Positions 45,233 to 56,009 of a stretch of DNA of 64,000 bases are shown here, one piece after another. The position numbers and the translations under genes were made by a program. Every line of letters begins with the position of its first letter. The stretch's first letter is position 1. Origin of the DNA: Triglochin maritima (Eukaryota > Streptophyta > Magnoliopsida > Alismatales > Juncaginaceae); the NCBI GenBank assembly GCA_963682175.1, contig OY821786.1, forward strand, positions 25,938,501 to 26,002,500, written 5' to 3'. A model generated the notes under the pieces. It had not been told where the DNA came from and made no database searches. It saw nothing but the letters and a program-made list of their open reading frames with translations.

Positions 45233-46370
45233 TGTAGGAGGATCGTGTGGGTTATGGGTCCACAATCTCTAATCACCTTTTAATCCTAAACAAAAAGTCT
45301 ACTTGCAACTCAAATGATCATGCAGCGGAATTAAAAACAAAACAAGCAAGTAAAGGGAAGGAAAATGCAAACCACAAGAAGTCGGGGGATTTTTATAGAG
45401 GTTTGGCACCCCACCCGGGTCCTAGTCCTCTCTTGCAAGCTCCACTCGGATCACCGAGCTCTGCTCACGACTTCACTAACCACTCCCCATTCCGGGCCAT
45501 GAGAGAACGCATTTACAATCCTCAAACTCACGAACATCCCTCGCCGAGCTTGGCTACACCTCTCACAATCCGAGAGGGATGCTTCGGGCTTTCACCGAAA
45601 CCTTTACTCTTCTTTGACAGCAACAAACTTGAGTGGGACAATCACTCTCTAAACTTAAGCACACTTGAGAAAGATTAGAATTGATCTTTAGTGTGGAAAT
45701 TTGAGGCTTGGAGTGTTTGGAATGATCTCTCTAATGTAGGAGGAAAATATGTGTGGGAGAGTTGTGTTAAAATGTGGTTTACAACTCTTTATATAGTCAT
45801 TAGAGAGAATATAGCCGTTGGGGTTGATTGGGTATAAGATACACAAAATAGAAACTTGCAGGATCCAATTCTGCCCAAAACGGTCAACCGAAACGGGTAT
45901 GTCGTTCGACCGTTTGGTCAAAATTCAGCTTTGACTTAAGTTAACTTAAGTTAACGGTCAAACGGGCTCAGGGGATTGGTCGACCGAATAAGTCCAGGCA
46001 CTTCTGGGAGACGAAATTGTGTTGGTTCGGTCGACCGTTAGGAAAGTTTCGGTCTACCGGATGTTTGGTAATTTTGGGGTATTTGGGAATAATACGAATA
46101 CGACCGTTGGGTATAATACAACAAAATAAGAGGTCATGTGACACATGTGAACGGTCGAACGAAAAGGTTTCAACGGTCGACCGTTTTGGTCCGGGAAGTT
46201 CAAGTATTGTTTAGGTGTTTTCCGGTTTTAGTTTGGATGATCTATTGAAGTCCAAATTATGTGAAATTTTGTGTGTGACTTCTATAGGGAACCTAGTGTG
46301 TGGTTGAGTAGTTTTTAGCTCAGGTATGCTCAATTACACATGGTTCCTAAAGACTCAAAGAAATACAACA
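45233..46370 (-). repeat. Truncated 5' LTR (LTR2) of copia family Z
   Basis: Starts TGTAGGAGGATCG two bases after the primer-binding site. It follows the LTR for 1138 bp, then stops at AAATACAACA (46361-46370) and enters the second tandem array after a short filler. The final ~190 bp of the LTR are missing. Several bases distinguish it from LTR1. Confidence 0.88.
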
Positions 46371-46377
46371 TAATCAA

Positions 46378-47214
46378 CTTGAACTAACTCGAACTAGCTC
46401 CCAAACTAACTTGCTTATTAACTAACTAGTCTAGACTTGAACTAACAATAGCTGCTCCACAACTAAGTGGATCTAGACTTGAACTAACTAGAGGTTCTCC
46501 ACAACTAAGTGGATCTAGACATCAACTAACTAGAGGTGTTGCAGAACTAACTGGATCCAGACTTGAACTAACTATAGCTGCTCCCCAACTAAGTGGATCT
46601 AGACTTGAACTAACTAGAGGTGCTCCACAACTAAGTGGATCTAGACATGAACTAACTAGAGGTGTTGCAGAACTAAGTGGATCTAGACTTTAACTAACTA
46701 GTGGTGCTCCACAACTAAGTTGATCTAGACATGAACTAATTGTAGGGTCTCCAGAACTAAGTGGATCTAGACTTGAACTAACTATATGTGCTGCCAAACT
46801 ATGTGGATCTAGACTTGAACTAACTAGAGGTGCTCCACAACTAAGTGGATCTAGACTTGAACTAACTATAGGCGCTCCACATCTATGAGGATCTAGACTT
46901 GAACTAACTAGAGGTGCTCCACAACTAGTGGATCTAGACTTGAACTAACGACAACTGCTCCACAACTAAGTGGATCTAGACTAGAACTAACTATAGGTGC
47001 TCCACATCTAACTAGATCTAGACTTGAACTAAGTAGTGGTGCTCCACAACTAAGTGGACTAGACTTGAACTAACTATAGTGTATCCACATCTAAGTGGAT
47101 CTAGACTTGAACTAAATAAAGCTCCACAACTAAGTGGATCTAGACTTGAACTAACTATAGGTTCTCCAGAACTAACTGGATCTAGATTTGAACTAACTAT
47201 AGGTGTAGCATAAC
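46378..47214. repeat. 42-bp tandem array, copy 2
   Basis: Copy of 40379-41215 at a constant offset of 5999 bp, with about three substitutions seen by eye (for example GATGTAGAC versus GATCTAGAC). It starts directly after the truncated LTR2 and a 7-base filler. The following 47215-47550 repeats the flank up to ATAAC. Confidence 0.9.
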
Positions 47215-47550
47215 TATATGACAAGTTTCTAAATTTCAAATTTAATTGAAGATGAGGGTACAATTGAATCCAATGGAGTTACACAAATGAGAGTGGACTA
47301 GCAACATTTTTAGTTACTTTTGAAGCTACTGATACAATCTCATCTAAAAAATGTTAATGGATTTTCAGTTACAAAAGTGGATCTATTTCTAGAGTAGAAT
47401 CCTCATTCTTTTGTATATGCCTGCACGAACTTGCAACACAATATAATTACCAACACAACATAATCAACAATAGCACAAAAGCTATTTCAATATTAGCAAA
47501 TTAAACCATGAACTCGAAGTATTCAAAGACACAAGCTACGGATTTATAAC

Positions 47551-48875
47551 TGTAGGAGGATCGTGTGGGTTATGGGTCCACAATCTCTAATCACCTTTTA
47601 ATCCTAAACAAACTCTACTTGCAAGTCAAATGATGATGCAGCGGAATTAAAAACAAAACAAGCAAGTAAAGGGAAGGAAAATGCAAACCACAAGAAGTCG
47701 GGGGATTTTAATAGAGGTTCGGCACCCCACCCGGGTCCTAGTCCTCTCTTGCAAGCTCCACTCGGATCACCGAGCTCTGCTCACGACTTCACTAACCACT
47801 CCCCATTCCGGGCCATGAGAGAACGCCTTTACAATCCTCAAACTCACGAACATCCCTCGCCGAGCTTGGCTACACCTCTCACAATCCGAGAGGGATGCTT
47901 CGGGCTTTCACCGAAACCTTTACTCTTCTTTGACAGCAACAAACTTGAGTGGGACAATCACTCTCTAAACTTAAGCACACTTGAGAAAGATTAGAATTGA
48001 TCTTTAGTGTGGAAATTTGAGGCTTGGAGTGTTTGGAATGATCTCTCTAATGTAGGAGGAAAATATGTGTGGGAGAGTTGTGTTAAAATGTGGTTTACAA
48101 CTCTTTATATAGTCATTAGAGAGAATATAGCCGTTGGGGTTGATTGGGTATAAGATACACAAAATAGAAACTTGCAGGATCCAATTCTGCCCAAAACGGT
48201 CAACCGAAACGGGTATGTCGTTCGACCGTTTGGTCAAAATTCAGCTTTGACTTAAGTTAACTTAAGTTAACGGTCAAACGGGCTCAGGGGATTGGTCGAC
48301 CGAATAAGTCCAGGCACTTCTGGGAGACGAAATTGTGTTGGTTCGGTCGACCGTTAGGAAAGTTTCGGTCTACCGGATGTTTGGTAATTTTGGGGTATTT
48401 GGGAATAATACGAATACGACCGTTGGGTATAATACAACAAAATAAGAGGTCATGTGACACATGTGAACGGTCGAACGAAAAGGTTTCAACGGTCGACCGT
48501 TTTGGTCCGGGAAGTTCAAGTATTGTTTAGGTGTTTTCCGGTTTTAGTTTGGATGATCTATTGAAGTCCAAATTATGTGAAATTTTGTGTGTGACTTCTA
48601 TAGGGAACCTAGTGTGTGGTTGAGTAGTTTTTAGCTCAGGTATGCTCAATTACACATGGTTCCTAAAGACTCAAAGAAATACAACACACATGTCTTCAAA
48701 TGAGCTTGATTACATGTCTTGACTTGATTTCCTTTCTTCCTTGAGTCTTGATCACCTGTAGAGGTTAGCACAAAGCAATATATATGCAATGCAATATGTG
48801 TGCTACTCTACATGATCATAATTAAGATTAGGTTGATTAAATCATCAAAACATAGATTAAGGCCAAAAGCCAACA
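47551..48875 (-). repeat. Chimeric solo LTR (LTR3) of copia family Z
   Basis: 1325 bp. Up to 47720 its variant bases match LTR1; from 47738 onward they match LTR2, apart from one base near 47827. It ends AAAAGCCAACA, followed by ACAAC, four of five bases like the ATAAC left of the element. It carries GGTCGACC motifs at 48198-48505. The structure is what recombination between duplicated LTR1 and LTR2 copies would leave. Confidence 0.88.
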
Positions 48876-48899
48876 ACAACTACATGCAAGAGAAGGAAG

Positions 48900-51460
48900 G
48901 TCACAAACTACTCTATAGTTCCCAAACTTTTAGATACCATTGCTTTACAAATCTTTAACATCATTATCCACCGAATGCTTGAAGGACTTTGTACTTGAAA
49001 AACATTTACGGATCACCATTAACGTATTTTTCCATGAACTTGCAAACATAAACTCCACAAGAGACATTGCACCATTAATCAAGCTAACCATTATTCATCT
49101 ATTAGTCACAAGATACCAAAACATTCCATTGAAAATATTTTTTCTCCTTACGAATCAGGTGGTTGTTGGGGGCATAATCTTTGGAAAACATGGAAGAACT
49201 TGGTAGGGTCCCGTTTTCCAAATTGCCTATGTAATTCAAAATGTGTGAAATCGGCCTGCACATGTGATCACAACTTGACCTGTAATTATACGTAAAAATT
49301 ATATTTTTGATTCCTTATTTTGCTGGAAGTTGGAAACTTACAAAATTTCTGGTCTTCCTTTCGTCCATGTTAGAGGCACCTACATTCATACTTCTATAGT
49401 TCCAGGAAAAGTTGTAAAAAAGTGTCGTTTGGTCTACATAGTCAATCACCACCATCTCCCAATGCTTACTGAAGTTTAGAGGTACAAAGATAACATTGGA
49501 GATCCCCAGCACAGTACCATTCAAGCCCAGATAGTTACTTATTAAAACATCTAATTGTTCATTCTCAAGATTTGGCTACAACAAATAAATTAGGACCTCA
49601 ACAAATTGTTATTTCTAAATATTAAATATAAACAATACTAGAGTATGTAATTACTGTCATATTTGCAGGAAGATATGTCCATCTTTTCCTCCTTTTTAGG
49701 AAGTGATGTACTCTCCCATGCAAAGGTTCTCAACCATGCTTGGATGACGAAGTCACAAATTTGCCTTCCGAAAATGAGACTCCACAAATGGTTTGCTCTT
49801 ACCATGAACTTTTCCACTTCCCAAATAACACGCACATCTGCAAAGGAAGTACGCTAGCCATTACTTTCATATTACAAAGACCTGGCTCAAACTTCATAAA
49901 TTTAGTTGACATACCCATCTACAGGAGTATATCAAAATGACTCCACTCCATCCTTCTCAGCCATGGTCATCAAGCCTCTACCAAAATAATCTTTTCCTGT
50001 TCAATGTAGGTGAAGTTCCAATCTGGCTCATCACCACAATCTTTGGGCACTATGGTTATGGTGTTGAGAACTATGGTTGATGTTTGTGCATTACTTCTTG
50101 TACCATCGTTACTCAAGTCCACCATCTCTGTGGCTGTAACATTACCCTTTGGCTTGTCTTTCTTGGGTTTGTGATTGTCCAATAAGTAATCAGGGTCGTC
50201 TTTTTTCTTTTGGATGTTTTGCCATTCTTCTCTTTTAAACGTCCTTGTACATCGATGGTGGACTTTTTTGGCGTTGCAAAGGTACTTGGAAGTCATCGTC
50301 AGAGTTGGGGATGTCCTCCCATATTTTTCTACTCTCTTTCACCACTTGTTCTTCCAAAGCTTTAACAAAATTAATAAGTGGTCTGACTATTGGGGCTTGA
50401 GTTTGGCTCAACATCATCGTCAAGACTAGACTCTGGTTGCACCTCAACTTCCCATATACTTTGACTTCCAATTACAAGCTTTGTTTCACTATATTTTTCA
50501 TCTACAATCAAAGATTAAAGTATTGAAATAGAATCAAGATCATAAATATTATAAATTTAAATTACTTCAATGTGCCAAATCTTTGTACTTTGCCACTTCT
50601 AGAGGCACTTCCACCCGTAGACCAACAGCAGCTGGACAATCAACGTCAGACTCCTCTGGCTAAACTTGAGTATTGGGATTTGGACCTCCACATCACGAGT
50701 CTCCCTATTTTGGGACTCCGCCCCAACAACGTTAGTAAGAAGATCTTTGGCCTCCTCAACATCTACCTAAACCTCGACATTCTGGGGCTCCTCTACACCA
50801 ACGTCAGTCTCAACTTCTTGTGCCTCCAATTTTCTCTTTTGCCTCCTCTTGGAGGTGGCAATGGTCTCAATTCCATGTCCATCTGATGAATGTCAACAAC
50901 TGCATCTAACCATTCACCAGTTCTACTAGGACGAGACTCCAACGACCATGTTTCATTTTGGCTTGCAGGTAGCCTTTCAACAATTACCTGAAATTAAAAC
51001 CAAAAGTTACAAAACAAAATTAATTAATTTTTAGCCAAAAATATAGAGAAATGACACTGCTCAAGAAATACTTACATCATTTGGTGTACTCGTGTTGAAA
51101 CAAAGTCCTGTTTTGAAGTTCCAACACAAAAACCTTTGACTTGTACCCTTGCTAACTCATTTGGCGATAGAGCAATGTTCAAACAACCACCCCTACAAGA
51201 AAATGCAACTTCAAAAGCTAGTTCATGAACTAAATTGCAACTTCATCTATAATAGTAAATGAACTTACCGTTAATCCAAAAACACAACCATACACGAATG
51301 TGTCTTTCTTAGCAAAACAAGGATTCTTCAAGTTCGTTGTGGTGAGTTTTACACATTTCATCAGGTTCTCATAAACCATTTGGCACCATGCGAATTTCCA
51401 CAGTCGGTCTAAGTGGTTTATAACCCCATATAATGCAGGTTCAATGGCAAAATTACTGTA
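48900..51460 (-). pseudogene. Ulp1-like cysteine protease gene, multi-exon, decayed
   Basis: Minus-strand pieces in order: 51250-51430 RLWKFAWCQMVYENLMK ending at a GTAAGT donor; 51070-51180 CLNIALSPNELARVQVKGFC; 50540-51000 an acidic linker; 49970-50471 DDDFQVPLQRQ and a Lys-rich part; 49640-49835 IFGRQICDFVIQAWLRTF; 49315-49524 IFVPLNFSKHWEMVVIDY with the catalytic His and a likely Asp; and 49000-49062 NVSCGVYVCKFMEKY with the catalytic Cys (codon 49057-49059). This is the His-Asp-Cys order of C48 (Ulp1) peptidases, preceded by a region like DUF1985 proteins. Stops after the Cys block and frameshifts mark it as decayed. Such genes often travel in plant transposons. Exon ends are approximate. 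Confidence 0.6.
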
Positions 51461-51469
51461 TTTTCTCAG

Positions 51470-51749
51470 GCATTGTTGTTATATTTTCTTTTCAGGACCG
51501 CAGTAGGTTTTGGCGGGTGGCGACTGAGGATGATGGAACTCTGGGATCTTTTCGTATTTTCGTAGGACATATGGTTATTGTATTTACTCTTCCTGTACTT
51601 GATGTAATCATACCTTTTTTGACTACTCTGATCTATTATGGTGCACCTCTTGATTATTTTAGAAGTAACGTTCCTGCGCTTTTGGGGTCTTAATCTTGGT
51701 AATGCTTGAGTTTTAAACTTTAAATTTTCCGTTGTTCCGGGACGTTACA
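51470..51749 (+). repeat. LTR-end-like fragment of a GC-rich element
   Basis: TTTTCAGGACCGCAGTAGG then GGCGGGTGGCGACTGAGG near 51495-51530 matches the order at 54398-54432. The stretch ends CCGGGACGTTACA. It looks like the 3' end of an LTR related to the one ending at 54600. No gene is supported. Confidence 0.4.
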
Positions 51750-52600
51750 ATAAATATATCAATAGCAATGCTCTACTTCTCTTTGTTTTATTGTTCAGGG
51801 TTGTTGTGTACTAATAATCGTAAAACATTACCTTGAACAAAGTATTTTCTAACATTTAAACATTGTTTAATTACTATTGGATGAACTTCTACGAAATTTT
51901 ATATTGCTTTAAACCTTTTCTTTCTATAGCTTCTACGAAACGTCTACCATTTTTGCTAAGAAATTTCATAGCTTTTAAATACTGAGGAAACACCTTCCAC
52001 TTGATTGAAAATTTAATTAATTCAATTCATTTTATCTAAAGGAAGTCTGTTTCATAGATTTCCTGTAAATATTAAATTTTGATTTTGGATTTTATAATGA
52101 AACATTATTCTCTTAAGGAAGTCCGTTTCATAGATTTTCTGTAAATATTAAATTTTGATTTTGGATTTTATAATTAAACATTATTCTCAAAGTGGTGATC
52201 TAAATTTTATTAGCAATAGCTTTTCATGTATCGTGCCTATTTGTGAGAATGTTGCGATAAAAATATATTATATTTGAGATAAAGTTCAAACTTCTCTTTG
52301 GGATGGTTTTCAAAATATCCAATATTCAAATTATCTTATTATCTTTAATTCTATACATGTATAAGTAATGCTCAAGCATGTTTATTAGTATAGTGTGTTT
52401 CCAGGAATGAAGTTGAATTTGAAACAAATTTTGATAATGAGCATAAAATCATCAATCGTTTTTCCAAGAAATTATTTTGTTTCTGATTAGAAAAGGTTGG
52501 CTTATAGTCTTAAAGAACTCTTTGTTTCGAAAATGTCATTAAACTCTAACACTTAATCTAATGAATCAATTCAAAATACACATTATACACCATACTTGTG
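51750..52600. other. AT-rich DNA without recognised gene
   Basis: No open frame or motif stands out. A ~70-bp block around CCGTTTCATAGATTTTCTGTAA is repeated in tandem at about 52047-52115 and 52118-52185. Confidence 0.5.
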
Positions 52601-52729
52601 CATGATCTATCTTATTAGGTGTTGCTCAATACAAATTGGGTTCAAGACAAAACATGTAATCAAGCTCAAGAAGACATATTATAAGAACCCCAAACCCAAC
52701 CCTCTCTCTCTCCCCTCTCTTCCCCAAAT

Positions 52730-52759
52730 CCCTAACCCTAACCCTAACCCTAACCCTAA
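52730..52759. repeat. Telomere-like (CCCTAA)5
   Basis: Five exact CCCTAA units followed by CCCC, embedded in a CT-rich leader-like stretch. Many plant gene leaders carry short telo-box runs. The 6-base unit differs from the CCCTAAA usual in plants. Confidence 0.85.
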
Positions 52760-53719
52760 CCCCAACCCACTTCTTCCTCCTTCCAGCGACGACGACGACC
52801 TCGACGGCGAGGAGCTCCGGCGACTGCGTGTAGACGCGGAGAGGAATCGTCCTCTTCTCCGGTCTTCTTCTCGTGAGGTACGACATCCCTCCCTCGCGTA
52901 TAGAGTTAGGAGGTAGGGGTAGTGAGAGGGGGTGCCGGGGAGGCCGGTCGGAGAAGCGTCGGAGGTGCAAACGGCGCGTGTGCGTTGGAGTTGCACGTGC
53001 AGCCGTGCCACCCCGTGGAGGTGGTGTCCTTCGGCCTTTGCAACCCGCGGCGGTGTTTCGGTGGCGACGGCGCGGCCGGACGGCCGGAATCCGACGACCG
53101 GAGTTGGCTGGTTTTGGGTTGTCGGGTGGAGGAGAAAGATTTGGGAAATTTGCATACAGTTTATGCATGTTAGTTGTAATTGGGTGGATTGATTAAAGAT
53201 TGGGTTAATTGCAGCAAAACCTTGAATTTTATGGTTTTGGTTAACTATGTTAGTAATTGGGAAAGTTGCTGAATAAACTCTAAAATTATGAGTATTTAAT
53301 TGACTAGTTAATAATTTGATTAATTGCGGAATAACCCCTAGATTTAATTGTATTGGTTTAATTGATTAACAATTGGTTTAATTGCTGGAAAAACTTTGAA
53401 TTCTAGTGCATTTGAATTCAGGAATTATAATTGGGTAATTTATTGTTTTCCCCTAAACTTTTGGGAATTGTGAAATTTAAGGAAATTTTAGGCAAATTAC
53501 ACTTATACCCCTGTACATTGATTTGTGGACTTAGAGCTATAGTTTCACTACGTTGCTTATATGATTTTATAGTCTTGTTCATTCTTTATTGCTTTATGCC
53601 TTGTTGGGGTTGTGGACCCATGTTGTTGGGGGTAAATTGCATTTACCCCATTGCCTAGTGAGACTGTGAGATTGTGAGAGGTTCATGGAACTGATTGTCC
53701 ACCCATGTTGGTTTGAGTG

Positions 53720-54300
53720 GCCGTTGGAGCGTTGCTCACGGACTCGGGCGTGTGGTCGAGTAATGGAGATGACGCGTGAGGCACGTATGACTAGATGTAG
53801 GGTGTTCCCTTGGTGGGGCGGTCCGGGATGGTTTACCAGCATTGTTGCGAGTGACTGTTAGGGAGCGTTGCTCACGGGCTCGGGCGTTGTGGTTGGATTT
53901 CCGGAGTCGGATTCCCCCCTTCTTGTTGCGGTTTGGAAGGGCCCACCCACGTTGTAGCGAGTGACCGTTAGGGAGCGTTGCTCACGGGCTCGGGCGTGTG
54001 GTCGGCTTCCGAAGCCGGATGCGGAACTGGTCAGCTCACCAGCGTTGTGACGAGAGACTGTTCGGGAGCGTTGCTCACGGGCTCGGGCGCGTGGTTGGAG
54101 TAGGGCGTTGCCTTGTGGGCCGGATGCACGGTCTTGTCGAGGGTGCACGCTCGGCCTGGCTGGGTGCGTGATTGCCTTGGGACGTGTGATAGTTCTGCCG
54201 TGAGAGCGGGTTGAGTGTCGCTTTGTGGGTTGGATGCGCAGTAGGGTTCGAGGTGTACGCTCGGTCTCGCTGGGCGCGTTACCGCCTTGGAACACGAGAC
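53720..54300. repeat. GC-rich interspersed repeats
   Basis: The core GGGAGCGTTGCTCACGGGCT with CGGGCG after it occurs at about 53726, 53861, 53971 and 54064. A second unit, GGATGC.C followed by GCACGCTCGG or GTACGCTCGG, occurs near 54121 and 54231. Spacing is 93-135 bp. Confidence 0.7.
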
Positions 54301-54649
54301 CAGTGTGAGTCGTGAGGGATGACTAGACCTTGTTCAGTGTCGGGTTGGGGTGGTGTACTGGGTCTTGATTTAAGACTCAAGCGTGCTTGTTCATGTGCAG
54401 GTGGGACGCAGTAGGTGATCGGAGGCGACTTGGGCTTGGGACGTGTGGACTGGATCTGTTGAGCTCAGTTGTCATGTATTTTCCTACTCCTCTTAGTAGT
54501 TGTGTAGTAGGTTTCAGATTGCTTGTATTTTCATTCCGCATTGCACCTTGACTTGACCTTATCATATATTTTAAATTGAGGCATCGAGTTGGTTATTACA
54601 GTTAATGTCCCTTTTTCGCTTCCTTTTAGTGTTGTACTCATTGTTTAAA

Positions 54650-56007
54650 TGTAATTTTTCTTATAATTTTTCCTCCAATAAACACATTCACGTACACAAT
54701 TACAATAGCATTCACAATCATGACAAAAAATTGAATTCGAACAGTCTTGTTTGCACATTTGGAAGTTAAAAGATGAGTAATATATAAGATATAATCCAAT
54801 TAAAAAAGAGAATGTTTTAAAAAAGAGTAATTGAGAAATTAGAATTTTGGATGCTAAGCACAAACATAACTTCAAGATAACACGTGAGGAGAGAAAGATA
54901 AACTAAACTCCATCATGAGAAGAAAACTATTATCTTGTTCTACGTAACCTTTTTGCCTACTTTGTATGGCCACATGTAATAGCAGAACTAATCCTAGAGT
55001 AATATGATTACTAAAATCTCTTTTTTAACATTGTGACACATCTCTTTCAACATCTATGAGTTGTTACTAATTTATAAATTAGTAATCACCAAAGACACAT
55101 TTGGAACAAAACAACAAACTGAAACAAGAAAAGCAAGAGAACACAAACCATACGTGAGGGGTGCCCTTGTCCATGTCCACTCTCTCCCCAGCCCTCTTGG
55201 CCTTCCTCTTCCGATCATCTTCCTCGGCCCTCTTTCAACAGTGAGAAAAAGCAGCTGAACTACTAAAACCCAAACTCACTTTCCAGCAAAATCGAACTCC
55301 ATTTCACATCACAAACACCTCTAGAACTCAACCAAACCCGAATCAACTGAAATGCTCACAAATCCCACAAATCCAACCAAAATCTTCAGCAAACAACTGC
55401 AATCCAGACGTCAAAGCTCACGGAATCAAAACCGAACTCCATTTGGACCATTTCACCGCACAAACACGTCAAAAACAACAACCAAAGGCACATTCCTCGA
55501 GTTCACAGGAAAGCTCACAAAATCCCATGACCCGGGACGAAATCGACAACAATCTAGATGTTGGAATCGAGGATCGAGCGGAGGAGGAGAAGAAGATGTT
55601 GTGGGAGTTTTGATCGGCTGGCGTGGTCGCATGGGGGTCGGATTGAGTAGACTTTTTGGAGTGGGATTTATGTTGTTTTCATATGAGAGTGAGAAGTAGA
55701 TGTCGACTAGGGCTAAGTGGATATTTTTTTAAAAAACAAGGAAAACACGTCTGTTTTTTATAAACCGATTGTTTTCTTGAATATATCACGCCGGTTTTAA
55801 AAACCGAAGTGATTTCTTGAATATTTCACGTCAGTTTTTTGAAACTGAAGTGAAAAGGTCCTTATCACGTCGGTTTTTGGAAAACCGACGTGATATAGTA
55901 GTATTTCACGTCGGTTTTTTAAAAACCAACGTGATAAGGTCATTTCACGTTGTTTTTTTGAAATTCGACGTGAAATGCCGACGTAAAAATCCTATTTTCG
56001 AACAGTG
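54650..56007. mobile_element. CACTA transposon, copy B, left end missing
   Basis: Collinear with 29418-30616, ending AATCCTATTTTCGAACAGTG. Right-hand subterminal ACGTCGGTTTTT repeats are more numerous than in copy A (55745-55985). The left terminal repeat and left subterminal region are absent; the GC-rich element abuts instead. It sits at the same place in copia reverse transcriptase as copy A, so it was duplicated with the block rather than inserted anew. Confidence 0.82.
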
Positions 56008-56009
56008 TT

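Larger units (their letters stand above)
52640..54600 (+). mobile_element. GC-rich LTR-like or captured promoter region
   Basis: A TATA-like box ATTATAAG at 52678 is followed by a CT-rich leader and a CCCTAA array, a GC-rich part with overlapping open frames on both strands (52626-53196), AT-rich spacer, repeats, a TGTGCAG acceptor-like site near 54399 and an end GGTTATTACA at 54600. The end resembles 51470-51749. I think it is the downstream part of a gypsy LTR, but a captured host-gene 5' end is possible for 52676-53170. The open frames have no domain I know and are not called. Confidence 0.35.

Noticed and set aside
51433..51693. 86-codon hydrophobic plus-strand frame as a membrane protein
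   Set aside because: It overlaps the LTR-end-like fragment, and the start lies in antisense of the Ulp1-like gene; no homology recognised.
52730..52759. CCCTAA run as evidence of a chromosome end
   Set aside because: Only five units, with ordinary repeats on both sides.
52626..53196. Overlapping long open frames on both strands of the GC-rich stretch
   Set aside because: High GC and lack of stop codons explain them; no domain or clear start was seen.
29062..56007. The two CACTA copies as independent insertions into the same target
   Set aside because: Flanking copia sequence, deletion junction and gypsy remnant are shared, so block duplication is simpler.
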